Shown piece after piece: positions 8,014-16,508 of a stretch of 64,000 nt of DNA (position 1 is its first letter; the number at the start of each line of letters is the position of its first letter). Under the pieces are notes generated by a model, which saw nothing but the letters and a program-made list of their open reading frames with translations, was not told where the DNA came from and made no database searches. Source of the stretch: Halorientalis sp. LT38 (GTDB taxonomy: Archaea; Halobacteriota; Halobacteria; Halobacteriales; Haloarculaceae); assembly GCF_037031225.1 (NCBI RefSeq), contig NZ_JAYEZN010000001.1, positions 1,612,001 through 1,676,000 of the forward strand. Reading direction: 5' to 3'. A program made the position numbers and the translations under genes.

Positions 8014-8711
8014 CCACCCGTCTCGGCCTCGTCGTCCCCTCCTCGAACACGACGGTAGAACCGGATTTCCGGGCGATGGCTCCCGAAGAGAGCACCGTCC
8101 ACGCCGCCCGGATGCCGCTCGAGGACGTGACCGTCGACGACCTCGACGAGATGGCAGGCGGTGCCGAACGCGCCGCGGAACTGCTCTCCCACGCCGCCGT
8201 CGACGGGATCGCCTACGCCTGCACCACCGGAAGTCTCCTGCACGGCACCGGCTTCGACGAGGAACTGGAGGCGCGGCTGTCCGAGGCGGCCGGCGCGCCG
8301 GCCGTCGCGACGGCCCTGTCGGTGAAACGCGCCCTCGCCGCGCTCGACGCCGAGACGGTCGCCGTCGTCACGCCCTACGCCTCGGAGCTGAACGAGCGGG
8401 AACGGGAGTATCTGGTCGACTCGGGGTTCGAGGTCGCCAGCCTCGACGGCCGGGGACTCGTCGCCAACACCGAGATCGGCGAGTTGACCGCCGCGGACGC
8501 CAGAGAGCAGGTCGAGTCGGCCGTTCCCTCCGCTCACTCCGTGGACGCCGTCTTCGTCTCCTGTACGAACTACCGCACCGTCCCGGCCCTCTCCGAACTT
8601 GAGGCGGCGCTCGACGTCCCGGTGATTTCGAGCAATAGCGCGACGATGTGGGACCTCACGGATCGACTGGGTCTGTCGACGTCACTCGACACGCGACTCG
8701 CCGAGCGCTGA
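8010..8711 (+). CDS. Asp/Glu-racemase-fold enzyme, maleate isomerase-like
   Basis: The 233-residue protein belongs to the two-cysteine Asp/Glu/hydantoin racemase superfamily. The N-terminal PSSNTTVEPD (Asn13) and the two cysteines C71 (in YACTTGS) and C185 (in VSCTNYRT) match the arrangement of maleate cis-trans isomerases and arylmalonate decarboxylases better than that of glutamate racemase. It would isomerise, racemise or decarboxylate a small dicarboxylate or hydantoin. Being the last gene of the operon and coupled to the B subunit, it probably prepares the substrate or handles the product of the hydantoinase complex. It converges with srp54, with a single base between the two stop codons. 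Confidence 0.82.
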   Translation: MTTRLGLVVPSSNTTVEPDFRAMAPEESTVHAARMPLEDVTVDDLDEMAGGAERAAELLSHAAVDGIAYACTTGSLLHGTGFDEELEARLSEAAGAPAVATALSVKRALAALDAETVAVVTPYASELNEREREYLVDSGFEVASLDGRGLVANTEIGELTAADAREQVESAVPSAHSVDAVFVSCTNYRTVPALSELEAALDVPVISSNSATMWDLTDRLGLSTSLDTRLAER

Positions 8712-8712
8712 T

Positions 8713-10125
8713 TCAGTCGCCGAACGGACCGCCACCGCCGCCCATACCGCCCATTCCGCCGGGGCCGCCGGGGCCGCCGCCACCGCCCTGCTGCATCTGC
8801 TTCATCATCCGCTCCATGTCCGCATCGCCCATCCCCTGGAACTGGTTGAGCGTCTTGGCCATCATCTTGTGCTGTTCGAGCAGTTCGCGGACGCGGTCTT
8901 CACTGGTGCCCGAGCCCTTCGCGATCCGTTTGACCTGGCTCTGGCCGATCGAGCGGGGGTGTTCGAGTTCGTCGTCGGTCATCGAGTCCATGATGACCTC
9001 GAAGCTTCGCATCCGGTCTTTGGTGACGTCCATGGCGTTGTCGGGCAACTGGTCCATCAGCCCGCCACCCATGCCGGGGATCATGTCCATCACCTGATCG
9101 AGCGGCCCCATGTTGTCCATGGCCTTCATCTGGTGGCGCATGTCCCGGAGGGTGAACTCCCCCTCCATGAGCTGTTCGGGGTCCCAGTCCTCCTCGTCCT
9201 GGGTCTCCTCCATCGCGCGCTCGACGCGCTCTGTCAGCTGTTTCAGGTCGCCCATCCCGAGCAGCCGGGAGATGAACCCCGACGGCTCGAACCGCTCGAT
9301 GTCCTGGACCGTCTCGCCGGTCCCGAGGAAGGCGATCGAGGAGCCGGTCTCGTTGACGGCCGCCAGCGCACCGCCACCTTTCGCCGTCCCGTCGAGTTTC
9401 GTGATCGCGACGCCCTCGATGCCGATTGCCGACTCGAACTCCTGGGCCTGGTCCTTGGCGGACTGGCCCATCGCGGCGTCGATCACCAGCAGGTTCCGGT
9501 CGGGGTCGACGGCCTCGTCGATGCGCTCGATCTGAGCGATCAGTTCCTCGTTCAGGCCGTCACGGCCCGCGGTGTCCACGATCCGGACGTCGGCCTCCTC
9601 GGTGGCTTCGAGGCCGGCCTCGGCGATCTCGACGGGGTCGTCGGCGTCGGGGTCGCCGTAAAAGTCCACCTCGGCGTTCTCGGCCATCTGCTTGGCCTGG
9701 TCGTACGCCCCGGGGCGGTCGGTGTCGGTCTGGATGACCGCCGGGCGCAGGCCCTTCTTCGAGAACCACCAGGCCATCTTCGCGGCCGTGGTGGTCTTCC
9801 CCGACCCGTAGAGACCCGCGAGGAGGATGGTCTGCTCTTCGAGGGGCAACTCGGTGGAGTCGCCGACGAGTTCGACCATCTCCTCGTAGACGACGCGGAG
9901 GACCCAGTCCCGCGCTGACGTGCTGCTTGGCGGTTCCTCCTCGAGCGCCCGGGTCTCGATGTTGTCCGACAGCTCCATCACCAGGCTCGTGTCCACGTCG
10001 GCCTGCAACAGCGAGCGCTGGATCTCCTTGACGACGGCTTCCACGTCGTCTGCGTCGATGCGGGACTTCCCCCGGAGGTCGTTCAGCGTCCCCCGGAGCG
10101 AACTCCCAAGATCGTCGAGCACCAT
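8713..10125 (-). CDS. srp54: Signal recognition particle GTPase SRP54
   Basis: The 470-residue protein is the SRP54/Ffh subunit that binds signal peptides on nascent chains and delivers ribosomes to FtsY. The N-domain helical bundle occupies about residues 1-90. The GTPase domain follows with P-loop [18 protein letters not shown] and [10 protein letters not shown]. The methionine-rich M domain ([20 protein letters not shown]) binds 7S RNA and signal sequences. The C-terminus is an extended Gly/Met-rich tail of about 30 residues. One G-domain motif reads DTDRPGA where many homologues have DTYRPAA. The gene stands alone, with a TATA-like element (CTTTACC on the minus strand, about 10157-10163). 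Confidence 0.96.
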   Translation of the reverse strand: MVLDDLGSSLRGTLNDLRGKSRIDADDVEAVVKEIQRSLLQADVDTSLVMELSDNIETRALEEEPPSSTSARDWVLRVVYEEMVELVGDSTELPLEEQTILLAGLYGSGKTTTAAKMAWWFSKKGLRPAVIQTDTDRPGAYDQAKQMAENAEVDFYGDPDADDPVEIAEAGLEATEEADVRIVDTAGRDGLNEELIAQIERIDEAVDPDRNLLVIDAAMGQSAKDQAQEFESAIGIEGVAITKLDGTAKGGGALAAVNETGSSIAFLGTGETVQDIERFEPSGFISRLLGMGDLKQLTERVERAMEETQDEEDWDPEQLMEGEFTLRDMRHQMKAMDNMGPLDQVMDMIPGMGGGLMDQLPDNAMDVTKDRMRSFEVIMDSMTDDELEHPRSIGQSQVKRIAKGSGTSEDRVRELLEQHKMMAKTLNQFQGMGDADMERMMKQMQQGGGGGPGGPGGMGGMGGGGGPFGD

Positions 10126-10242
10126 GATTAGTTACCTGGGGTAGACCGGCCAGGCGGTAAAGCCTTTTTCTGTGGTCGCCGGCCCGGGACCCTGCTGCAG
10201 TCCCGGGAATCGTCGATCGACGGTCGCGGCCAGCCGGGAGCC

Positions 10243-11127
10243 TCAGTCCGCGGGCGTGGCGTCGACCGGTTCCGCCTCGCCCGCGCCCGAGCGTGCGAGG
10301 AGTTTGCCGACGGTGACCGAGACGACGTACAGGAGGACGCTCACGAGCACGATGACGCCGCCGGCGGTCGCCGACGAGAGGTACGCCAGCGTGATGCCGA
10401 GCACGACCGCGAGTTCGGCGAGGACGACGGCGGCCAGGAGCGAGGCCCGGAAGCTGTCGGCCAGTTGGGTGGCCGCGGCGACGGGCACCACGAGCATCGC
10501 GGCGACGAGGATGACGCCCATGATCTGCATCGCGCCGACGACGACGAGCGCGGTCAGCATGACCATCACGCGGTTGTACCAGGCGACGGGCAGGCCGGCG
10601 ACCCGCGCGGCGGTCTCGTCGAAGGTGACGAACAGCAGCTGCTTGTGGGTAACGGCGACGACGCCGACGACCAGTGCGAACAGCACCAGCATGAGCCGCA
10701 TGTTCTCGCTCGTCACGGTCGAGAGGTTGCCGAAGAGGTACTGGTTGATGCCGACGGCGAGCCCGCCCGCGTTCAGGCTGATGAGGACGGTCCCGAGCGC
10801 GAAGCCCGTCGAGAGGACGATCGCCATCGAGACGTCGTTGTACGCATCGGTCACCTCGGAGATGAGCTCGATGCAGAGCGCGGCCAGGACGGCGACCACC
10901 GTCGCGGTGAGATACGGCGAGACCCCCAGTTCGAGGACGCCGTTGAGGAAGAGGCCGACGGCGACGCCGGCGAAGGCGGTGTGGGCCAGCGTGTCCCCGA
11001 TGAGCGCCAGCTGGCGGTGAACGAGGAAGGTCCCGATCAGCGGGGCCATCACGCCGATGCAGAGCCCGACGACGAACGCCCGGCGCATGAACCCGTAGCC
11101 GAGCATGCCCTCGATCAGTTCGAGCAC
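10243..11127 (-). CDS. znuB: ABC-3-type metal ABC transporter permease
   Basis: The 294-residue protein is a polytopic permease of the ABC-3 family (ZnuB/TroC/MntB), with about eight hydrophobic segments and the family-typical GDTLAHTAFAGVAVG motif near residue 45. It forms the membrane channel for the ATPase and the binding lipoprotein encoded just upstream. The start is GTG at 11127, giving VLELIEGMLGYGFMRRAF; ATG at 11106 is an alternative. An ATG at 11162 overlapping the ATPase stop is in another frame and gives only 15 codons. The metal could be zinc or manganese; sequence does not decide. The znu symbol is provisional. Confidence 0.85.
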   Translation of the reverse strand: MLELIEGMLGYGFMRRAFVVGLCIGVMAPLIGTFLVHRQLALIGDTLAHTAFAGVAVGLFLNGVLELGVSPYLTATVVAVLAALCIELISEVTDAYNDVSMAIVLSTGFALGTVLISLNAGGLAVGINQYLFGNLSTVTSENMRLMLVLFALVVGVVAVTHKQLLFVTFDETAARVAGLPVAWYNRVMVMLTALVVVGAMQIMGVILVAAMLVVPVAAATQLADSFRASLLAAVVLAELAVVLGITLAYLSSATAGGVIVLVSVLLYVVSVTVGKLLARSGAGEAEPVDATPAD

Positions 11128-11158
11128 GGCGACACCTCCGGACCGGACGAGTTCCGGG

Positions 11159-11896
11159 TCATGGCGTCGTCCCCGAGACCTGCGGTCGCGCGCCGTAGAC
11201 CCGCGCGATGGTGTCGCTTTCCCGGAATTCTGCCGGGTCGCCGTAGTACCGGAGCCGGCGGTTCAGACAGGCGACCGTCTCGGCCCGCTCGCTGACGACG
11301 CCGAGGTCGTGATCGACGAGGACGACGGTCAGGCCGTCGGCGTGGAGGGCCGACAGCAGGTCGTAGAACGCCTCGCGGGACTCTGCGTCCACGCCGACGG
11401 CGGGTTCGTCGAGCGCGAGGAGGTCAGCGTCGCCGGCGAGCGCGCGCGCGATGAACGCTCGCTGGCGCTGCCCACCGGAGAGTCGCCCGATCCGTCGATC
11501 CGCGAGGTCCGCGATACCGACCCGCTCCAGCGCCTCTCGGGTGGCGGTCCGGTCCCGCTCTCTGAGCCGACCGAAGCCGACGTGGGGGTAGCGGCCCATC
11601 AGGACCACCTCCCGAACGGTGATCGGCATGTCCGTGGCCGACTCCCGGACGTCCTGGGCGACGTAGCCCACGCGCGTCCCGTCCGAAAAGGAGTGGGCGG
11701 GTTCGCCGAACAGCCGCACCGACCCCGCGTCGGGTTCGCGGAGGCCCAGCATGAGCGCCAGGAGCGTGCTCTTCCCCGAGCCGTTGGGGCCGACGACGCC
11801 GAGGAACTCGCCGTCCGAGACGGAGACCGAGACGTCTTCGACCGCCGGCGTCGGCCCGTAGCCGAAGGTCACGCCGTCGAGGTCGAGGACCGTCAT
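11159..11896 (-). CDS. znuC: Metal ABC transporter ATP-binding protein
   Basis: The 245-residue ATPase powers the neighbouring metal importer from the cytoplasmic face. It has Walker A GPNGSGKSTLLALML, the ABC signature RLSGGQRQRAFIARALAG, Walker B LLALDEPAVGVD, and the switch histidine in LVDHDLGVV. Its ATG at 11896 overlaps the stop codon of the binding-protein gene (ATGA), so the two are translationally coupled, and the permease follows 31 bp downstream. The order binding protein, ATPase, permease is the classic ZnuACB/TroABC layout. The specificity for zinc over manganese is not visible in this subunit. Confidence 0.93.
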   Translation of the reverse strand: MTVLDLDGVTFGYGPTPAVEDVSVSVSDGEFLGVVGPNGSGKSTLLALMLGLREPDAGSVRLFGEPAHSFSDGTRVGYVAQDVRESATDMPITVREVVLMGRYPHVGFGRLRERDRTATREALERVGIADLADRRIGRLSGGQRQRAFIARALAGDADLLALDEPAVGVDAESREAFYDLLSALHADGLTVVLVDHDLGVVSERAETVACLNRRLRYYGDPAEFRESDTIARVYGARPQVSGTTP

Positions 11897-12924
11897 AGCG
11901 ACTCGGTCCCCCCGTCGTAGTCGGCGTGGACGGTCTCGGCTGGTGGGGTCTTCCCGAGCACGATCTCGAAGGTGGGCATGTTGATCCGCCGGGCGATCTC
12001 GGCGTAGCCCCACCCGCGTTCCACCCACTGCTCGAGCGTGCCGGCGTACGGCGTCACCGGGTAGTACTGCTTCACTCGCGTCTCCTCGATCAACTGCCTC
12101 GCCGGTCGGTGGGATTCGAACACCGCCGCCGCGATGTACTCGATGTCGTTCTCGGCGACGAGCCTCGCCGCACGGGTGATCGCCTCCGGCGGCACGTCGC
12201 CCTCGGCAGCGAGGTTGAACACGAGGGGGTTCATCGCCACGTCGTACCGCGCGCCGAGGTACTGGAAGGCGTTGTGTGCGGCCAGCACCACCTGATCGCG
12301 CGGCGGGTCGGCGAACACCGCCCGGTACTCCTCGTGGATGACGTCGAGTTCCGACCGCAGCGCGTCCGCGTTGGCCGCGAACGTCTCCGCGTGGTTCGGA
12401 TACGCGGCCGCGAGCCCCGCCTCGACGTTGTCGACGGCCGTCTTCGACCGAAGCGGGTCGAGCCAGAAGTGAGGGTCCTTGCCGTCGGCGACCGCTTCGT
12501 CCTCGTCGAGACTGGCGGCGACGTCGAGCAGTTCGATCCCGTCGCGGACGTTCACGAACGCGGTGTCGGCGCCGTCGTCTTTGGCCGTCCGGATCGCGCG
12601 GTCGGCCCAGGGCTGGAACCCCTCGCCGACGTGGACGAACACGTCCGCGTCGATAATCGCCCGGGTGACGCTCGCGTCCGGCTCCCAGCCGTGCCCGTGC
12701 ATCCCGACCGGCACGAGGTTCTCGACCGTGACGGGCGTCTCCGCCGTGATCGTTCGCGCGAAGTCGAAGAAGGTGAAGAAGGACGCCGCCACGTCGGCGC
12801 GCTCCCCCTCCGCGGCCGTCAACAGCCCGGAACACCCCGCGAGACCGACGGCGGATAGCGCCCCGCCCGCGGCGAGCACCGACCGCCGCGAGCGCCGACG
12901 GACGGGTGAGTTTCGATCGTTCAT
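11893..12924 (-). CDS. znuA: Metal-binding lipoprotein of ABC importer (ZnuA/TroA family)
   Basis: The 343-residue protein is the extracellular solute-binding component. The N-terminus carries a twin-arginine-like region (RRRSRRSVLAAGG) ending in a lipobox with Cys at AGC, so it is probably Tat-exported and lipid-anchored. Metal-ligand histidines of the cluster A-I family are visible in VGMHGHGWEPD, DPHFWLDP and LAAHNAFQYLG. I choose ATG 12924 because the TATA box (TTATAT on the minus strand, about 12951-12956) places transcription start within a few bases of it. The in-frame ATG at 12939 would lie upstream of that start site. A DtxR-like palindrome is upstream, suggesting metal repression. 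Confidence 0.9.
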   Translation of the reverse strand: MNDRNSPVRRRSRRSVLAAGGALSAVGLAGCSGLLTAAEGERADVAASFFTFFDFARTITAETPVTVENLVPVGMHGHGWEPDASVTRAIIDADVFVHVGEGFQPWADRAIRTAKDDGADTAFVNVRDGIELLDVAASLDEDEAVADGKDPHFWLDPLRSKTAVDNVEAGLAAAYPNHAETFAANADALRSELDVIHEEYRAVFADPPRDQVVLAAHNAFQYLGARYDVAMNPLVFNLAAEGDVPPEAITRAARLVAENDIEYIAAAVFESHRPARQLIEETRVKQYYPVTPYAGTLEQWVERGWGYAEIARRINMPTFEIVLGKTPPAETVHADYDGGTESL

Positions 12925-12948
12925 CGTGCTAGTCTTCATTGGATACAA

Positions 12949-12992
12949 GTATATAATTGTGTCTACCTAATCAGACAATTAGACTGGTCTAA
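12949..12992 (-). promoter_or_regulatory. znu promoter with DtxR-like operator palindrome
   Basis: On the minus strand a TATA box (TTATAT, about 12951-12956) lies some 27 nt upstream of the lipoprotein start. Upstream of it, TTAGACTGGTCTAA (12979-12992) is a perfect 6-2-6 inverted repeat. A second imperfect dyad, GTCTACCTAATCAGAC (12961-12976), sits between it and the TATA box. The half-site TTAG..CTAA resembles operators of archaeal DtxR/SirR metal regulators as I remember them (TTAGGN6CCTAA type). Binding here would hinder TFB recruitment when metal is plentiful. The sequence to 13215 holds nothing else I recognise. Confidence 0.6.
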
Positions 12993-13215
12993 CTCAGCCG
13001 ATCTGTGGCGGTTCGTAGCCGATAGCGCAGTCCGGTGGTTCGTGGACGAGAGCGTCCGGCTGACGGGAGCGAACCCGCCGAGGGGGAGGAACCGGGTCGG
13101 CCGTCGTCACGGTGCGGATCTCGCAGCGGGTCCACGAGCCGACGTCGACGAGGCCGTAGCTGTGCGGAGGTCTGGGAGGAACTCTCGACGCGTCGCGCAG
13201 AGGAGTGAGCGCGGC

Positions 13216-14373
13216 TCAGTCCTCGTCGTGCCCGAGGAGGCGGTCGACGATGACCTCGGGGTCGAACGGTTCGAGGTCGTCGTAGTCCTGACCGGTCCCG
13301 AGGAACAGAATGGGTTTCCCGGTGACGTGGGCGATGGAGATGGCCGCGCCGCCCTGCGGGTCGGCGTCGGCCTTGGTCAGCACCGCGCCGTCGATCGCGG
13401 CGGCGTCGTCGAACTCCGTCGCGCGGTTGACGGCGTCCTGGCCCGCCACCGCCTCGTCGACGAAGATCGTCATGTCGGGCTCGATCACCCGATCGATCTT
13501 CTCCAGCTGGTCCATCAGGTCGTTGCTGGTGTGGAGCCGGCCGGCCGTGTCACCCAGCACCACGTCCACGTCGTTGGCCTCGGCGTACTCGACGGCGTCG
13601 TAGATGACCGCGGCCGGGTCCGAGCCCTGCTCGTGGGAGATCAGCCGCTCGTCGAGGGCGTCGGCGTGTTGCTGGAGCTGCTCGTTCGCGCCGGCGCGGT
13701 AGGTGTCGCCGTTCGCCAGCACCGTCGAGTAGCCCCGCTCGTCGAACCACTGGGAGAGCTTCGCGATGGTGGTCGTCTTCCCGACGCCGTTGACGCCGGT
13801 GAACACCATCGTCACGGGTTTGTCGGCCTCGGCGATCCGCTCCTCGAAGTCGAACTGGCCGACGCTGATCACGTCGACCAGCGCGTCCCGGAGCGCCTCC
13901 TCGACGACCAGGCCCGTGGTCTTGACCTTCGAGCGCGTCTCGCCCTCCAGGTTCTCGCGGATCCCCGTCAGGATCTCCTGAGCGACGCTCAGCTCGACGT
14001 CCGAGGAGAGCAGCGCCATCTCCAGTTCGTCGAGCGGGCCCTCGAGGTCCTCGAGTTCGATGACCTCTTTGCCCGTAGCGGCGAGTTTCGCCCGCTCCAT
14101 CAGGCCGCGGTCGCTCCCGCCGTCGTCCTCGGCGGCGGACTCCGACTGCGGCTCCGGTTCGGCGTCCCGGTCGGATTCCGGTCGCTCGTCGGCGTCCGCA
14201 GGCGCCGTGGACTCGGCGTCAGATGCCGCCGACTCGGCGGCTTCCGCCTCGGCTTCGGCAGCCGCTGCCTCGTCGACTGATTCGGCCTCGGCCGCGTCCT
14301 CGTCGACGGGTTCGGCCTCCTCCTCGACGTCCTCCTTGAAGCTGTTGAGCTTGTCTTTCAGTCCGTCGAACAT
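13216..14373 (-). CDS. ftsY: Signal recognition particle receptor FtsY
   Basis: The 385-residue SRP receptor docks SRP54-ribosome complexes at the membrane by forming a GTPase heterodimer. An acidic, Ala/Glu-rich A domain (about residues 1-90) shows the amphipathic start MFDGLKDKLNSFKEDV that would contact lipids. The NG domain follows, with P-loop GVNGVGKTTTIAKL, DTYRAGA, DTAGRL and TKADADPQGGAA. The gene is last in an apparent operon rpl18a-pfdA-ftsY, starting 6 bp after the pfdA stop. That cluster is typical of euryarchaea and links nascent-chain folding and targeting. The other half of the targeting machinery, srp54, lies about 3 kb away on the same strand. Confidence 0.96.
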   Translation of the reverse strand: MFDGLKDKLNSFKEDVEEEAEPVDEDAAEAESVDEAAAAEAEAEAAESAASDAESTAPADADERPESDRDAEPEPQSESAAEDDGGSDRGLMERAKLAATGKEVIELEDLEGPLDELEMALLSSDVELSVAQEILTGIRENLEGETRSKVKTTGLVVEEALRDALVDVISVGQFDFEERIAEADKPVTMVFTGVNGVGKTTTIAKLSQWFDERGYSTVLANGDTYRAGANEQLQQHADALDERLISHEQGSDPAAVIYDAVEYAEANDVDVVLGDTAGRLHTSNDLMDQLEKIDRVIEPDMTIFVDEAVAGQDAVNRATEFDDAAAIDGAVLTKADADPQGGAAISIAHVTGKPILFLGTGQDYDDLEPFDPEVIVDRLLGHDED

Positions 14374-14379
14374 GGCCCC

Positions 14380-14844
14380 TTACTCGTCGTCGTCGGCCTG
14401 CTGTTGCATCTGGGACATCTGCTGTTGCATCTGCTGCTGTTGCATCTGCTGGGCCTTCTCCTCGAGTTCGTCGCTCTCGGACTCGATCTCGGCGACCTCG
14501 CTCCGGAGCTCCTCGATCCGGTCGTCGAGCGTGTCTTTCTTGTTCTCCAGGGTGTCGACGGCGTCGTCCTGCTCGCGCTCTGCGGCGTAGCCGCCGCCGA
14601 GGCTGACGATGATCTCGTCGATGTCCTGGACTTCGGCGCGGACGTACGCGTCGCCGCCCAGCGGGACCTGCACCGTCTCGCCCGTGTCGAGCGTCCGGAT
14701 GGCCTCGATGGCCTCGTCGATCTCGGACTGTTCGGCCTGCAGTCCCTCGATCTCGCCCTCGATGGCTTCCTTCTCCTCTTCGAGCGCCTGGATCTCTTCG
14801 GCGAGCTGCTGAAGCTGGCCGCCACCGCCACCACCGAGGCTCAT
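14380..14844 (-). CDS. pfdA: Prefoldin alpha subunit
   Basis: The 154-residue protein is the alpha subunit of prefoldin, a hexameric jellyfish-shaped chaperone that captures unfolded nascent proteins for the thermosome. It has an N-terminal coiled coil (about residues 10-45), a central beta region including VQVPLGGDAYVRAEV, and a C-terminal coiled coil (about 85-140) ending in a Gln/Met-rich tail. This is the canonical alpha-subunit architecture. An N-terminal run of six glycines is odd but short. Its ATG overlaps the rpl18a stop (ATGA), so the pair is translationally coupled. Confidence 0.94.
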   Translation of the reverse strand: MSLGGGGGGQLQQLAEEIQALEEEKEAIEGEIEGLQAEQSEIDEAIEAIRTLDTGETVQVPLGGDAYVRAEVQDIDEIIVSLGGGYAAEREQDDAVDTLENKKDTLDDRIEELRSEVAEIESESDELEEKAQQMQQQQMQQQMSQMQQQADDDE

Positions 14845-15014
14845 TGGGCCACCTCTTCGACTTCGACCTGCGTGCGCTTGAGGCCGTGTTTCGAGCCGAA
14901 CTCCGCGTAGGTGTGTTCGACCGCGACGTTCTCGTTTTCGGCTTCGAGACTTTTCTCGAAAGATTCCCAGCCGTCGCGTGCCTGCCAGCGACCACTCACG
15001 GTAAACTCGGTCAT
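14841..15014 (-). CDS. rpl18a: Ribosomal protein L18Ae (LX)
   Basis: This 57-residue gene encodes a small ribosomal protein that reads MTEFTVSGRWQARDGWESFE at the start and ends HGLKRTQVEVEEVAQ. Both ends match archaeal L18Ae/LX, a large-subunit protein; 57 residues is normal for haloarchaea. The gene heads rpl18a-pfdA-ftsY, and its TGA overlaps the pfdA ATG. I see no strong TATA element immediately upstream, so transcription may start further up, in the 82-bp gap after the small membrane-protein gene. Confidence 0.93.
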   Translation of the reverse strand: MTEFTVSGRWQARDGWESFEKSLEAENENVAVEHTYAEFGSKHGLKRTQVEVEEVAQ

Positions 15015-15096
15015 GTTCGGGACGTGCGGGACCGACGGGGAAGAATGTACCGACCTCTCCTCCCGACGACGGGACCCCGACCCGACGGCGGCGGCC

Positions 15097-15309
15097 CTAC
15101 TCGCCGTCGGTCGTGTCGACCCCCAGCGCCGCGTTCAGCCCGCAGAAACAGGTCGTCGCGTTGAACCCGAACCCGAGCGCGGCGAGTCCGGCGACGATCC
15201 CCGTGCCTCGATTCCCCCGCTGGAGAGCCGTGACGGCGACGACCGTCAGAACGATCGCGAGCAGTGCACGCCCCTTTCGGTCCGCGCCGCCGACGTTCTT
15301 CTCGATCAT
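15097..15309 (-). CDS. Small DUF2892/YgaP-like membrane protein
   Basis: The 70-residue protein starts MIEKNVGGADRKGRALLAIV, the pattern of DUF2892 (the membrane hairpin of YgaP-type proteins). Two hydrophobic helices (about residues 15-30 and 38-55) are followed by CFCGLNAALG, a CxC pair near the second helix. In bacteria the domain often accompanies rhodanese or sulfur-handling proteins. No rhodanese is present here, and the closest neighbour is an alcohol dehydrogenase 35 bp upstream on the same strand. Function is unknown. The start at 15309 gives the family-typical N-terminus. Confidence 0.8.
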   Translation of the reverse strand: MIEKNVGGADRKGRALLAIVLTVVAVTALQRGNRGTGIVAGLAALGFGFNATTCFCGLNAALGVDTTDGE

Positions 15310-15344
15310 ACCCGAAGTATGGGGCGCCAGGGACTTAATTTTCG

Positions 15345-16355
15345 TCACTCCGGGACGAGGACCGCTCGCCGGTCCACGTCGCCCGCTTCCAGCCGGTCGT
15401 AGGTCGCGGCCAGGTCCTCGAACCCGACGGGCTCGACGCCGACGTCCAGTCGGCCCGCCTCGGCCAGGTCGAGCACGTCCCGGAGCTGGTCGATGCTCCC
15501 CCAGAACACGTTCGTGCAGACGAGTTCGCTGCCGACCAGCGGGTTGAAGGAGAGCTCGAAGGACCCGCCGCCGATGCCGACGATGTAGAGCCGCCCCTGC
15601 GTGCCGAGCGCGTTCCCGCAGGCCTGCAAGGTCTCGTCTTTGCCGACGAAGTCGATGGCGGCGTCGGCCCCGTCGTCGGTGACCCGCCGGACCGCGCTCT
15701 GGATGGACTCCTGGGTCACGTCGACGGTCACGTCCGCACCGAGGTCCTCGGCGAGGGCGAGTTTCTCGGCGTCCTGATCGGCGGCGACGACCTGCGCGCC
15801 GGTCATCGCGGCGAACTGGACGCCGAACTGTCCGAGCCCGCCGATCCCGACCACGAGCAGGGTGTCGGTCGGCGAGAGGTGCTGGCGGGCGCGCTGGACC
15901 GCCCGATAGGGCGTCAACGCGGCGTCGGTCAGGGGTGCGGCCTCGACGGGGTCGATCTCCGTCGGGAGGACGTACTTGGCGTCGGGGACGACGACGAAGT
16001 CCGCGAGCGCGCCGTCCTGGCCGATACCGGCCCACTCCAGCACGTTACAGAGTTGATCGTCGCCGCGGGTGCAGACCTCGCAGTGGCCACAGCCCCAGCC
16101 CCCGAAGACGACCGCGCTCGTCCCCGGGTCGAGGTGGTCGACGCCCGGGCCGGTCGCCGCGACCTCCCCGGCGGCCTCGTGACCCAGCGTCCGGGGGGTC
16201 GGGATCGGCAGGTCGCCGTGCATCAGGTGCAGATCGGAGTGACAGAGCCCGCAGGCGGACACGTCGATCAGGACCTCGCCGGGCCCCGGTTCGGGTCGGG
16301 GGACCTCCTCGACGACCAGCCCCTCGCCGGGGCCGTGAAAGCGCGCGGCGCGCAC
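15345..16355 (-). CDS. adh: Zinc-dependent medium-chain alcohol dehydrogenase
   Basis: The 336-residue enzyme oxidises an alcohol or reduces an aldehyde with NAD(P). Zinc-site motifs of the medium-chain family are CGLCHSDLHLMHGD, GHEAAGEV, and the four structural-zinc cysteines in CGHCEVCTRGDDQLC. The Rossmann fold shows VVGIGGLGQFGVQFA followed by acidic ADQD, which favours NAD over NADP. The length is normal. The start is a GTG at 16355, two bases after the stop of a possible 21-codon upstream reading frame. The substrate is not predictable. Confidence 0.92.
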   Translation of the reverse strand: MRAARFHGPGEGLVVEEVPRPEPGPGEVLIDVSACGLCHSDLHLMHGDLPIPTPRTLGHEAAGEVAATGPGVDHLDPGTSAVVFGGWGCGHCEVCTRGDDQLCNVLEWAGIGQDGALADFVVVPDAKYVLPTEIDPVEAAPLTDAALTPYRAVQRARQHLSPTDTLLVVGIGGLGQFGVQFAAMTGAQVVAADQDAEKLALAEDLGADVTVDVTQESIQSAVRRVTDDGADAAIDFVGKDETLQACGNALGTQGRLYIVGIGGGSFELSFNPLVGSELVCTNVFWGSIDQLRDVLDLAEAGRLDVGVEPVGFEDLAATYDRLEAGDVDRRAVLVPE

Positions 16356-16357
16356 GG

Positions 16358-16423
16358 TCAGTGGCCCTCCCCGTCGGCTGGCGATCGGTTCTCGATGCGT
16401 GCCCTCGCTACCCGTCCTCTCAT
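16358..16423 (-). CDS. Possible short upstream ORF before adh (21 aa)
   Basis: An ATG at 16423 opens a 21-codon frame rich in arginine (it begins MRGRVARARIENR) whose TGA ends two bases before the GTG of the alcohol dehydrogenase gene. A TATA-like element (TTTCTTTACC on the minus strand, about 16455-16464) lies the right distance upstream for a leaderless start at this ATG. It could be a translated leader affecting adh translation, or simply the untranslated leader of adh. No homology is visible and the case rests on geometry alone. Confidence 0.25.
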   Translation of the reverse strand: MRGRVARARIENRSPADGEGH

Positions 16424-16508
16424 GCTATTGCACAGGAAGGATGCCGGTCCGGTAAAGAAACCCCCTCGTGAGGCCGACGATATAAGAGCAGGGGCGAGGG
16501 GCGACGGC

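Noticed and set aside
12993-13215. A gene in the gap between the znu operon and ftsY
   Set aside because: The frame seen here is the start of an antisense frame to ftsY. There is no promoter or family signal.
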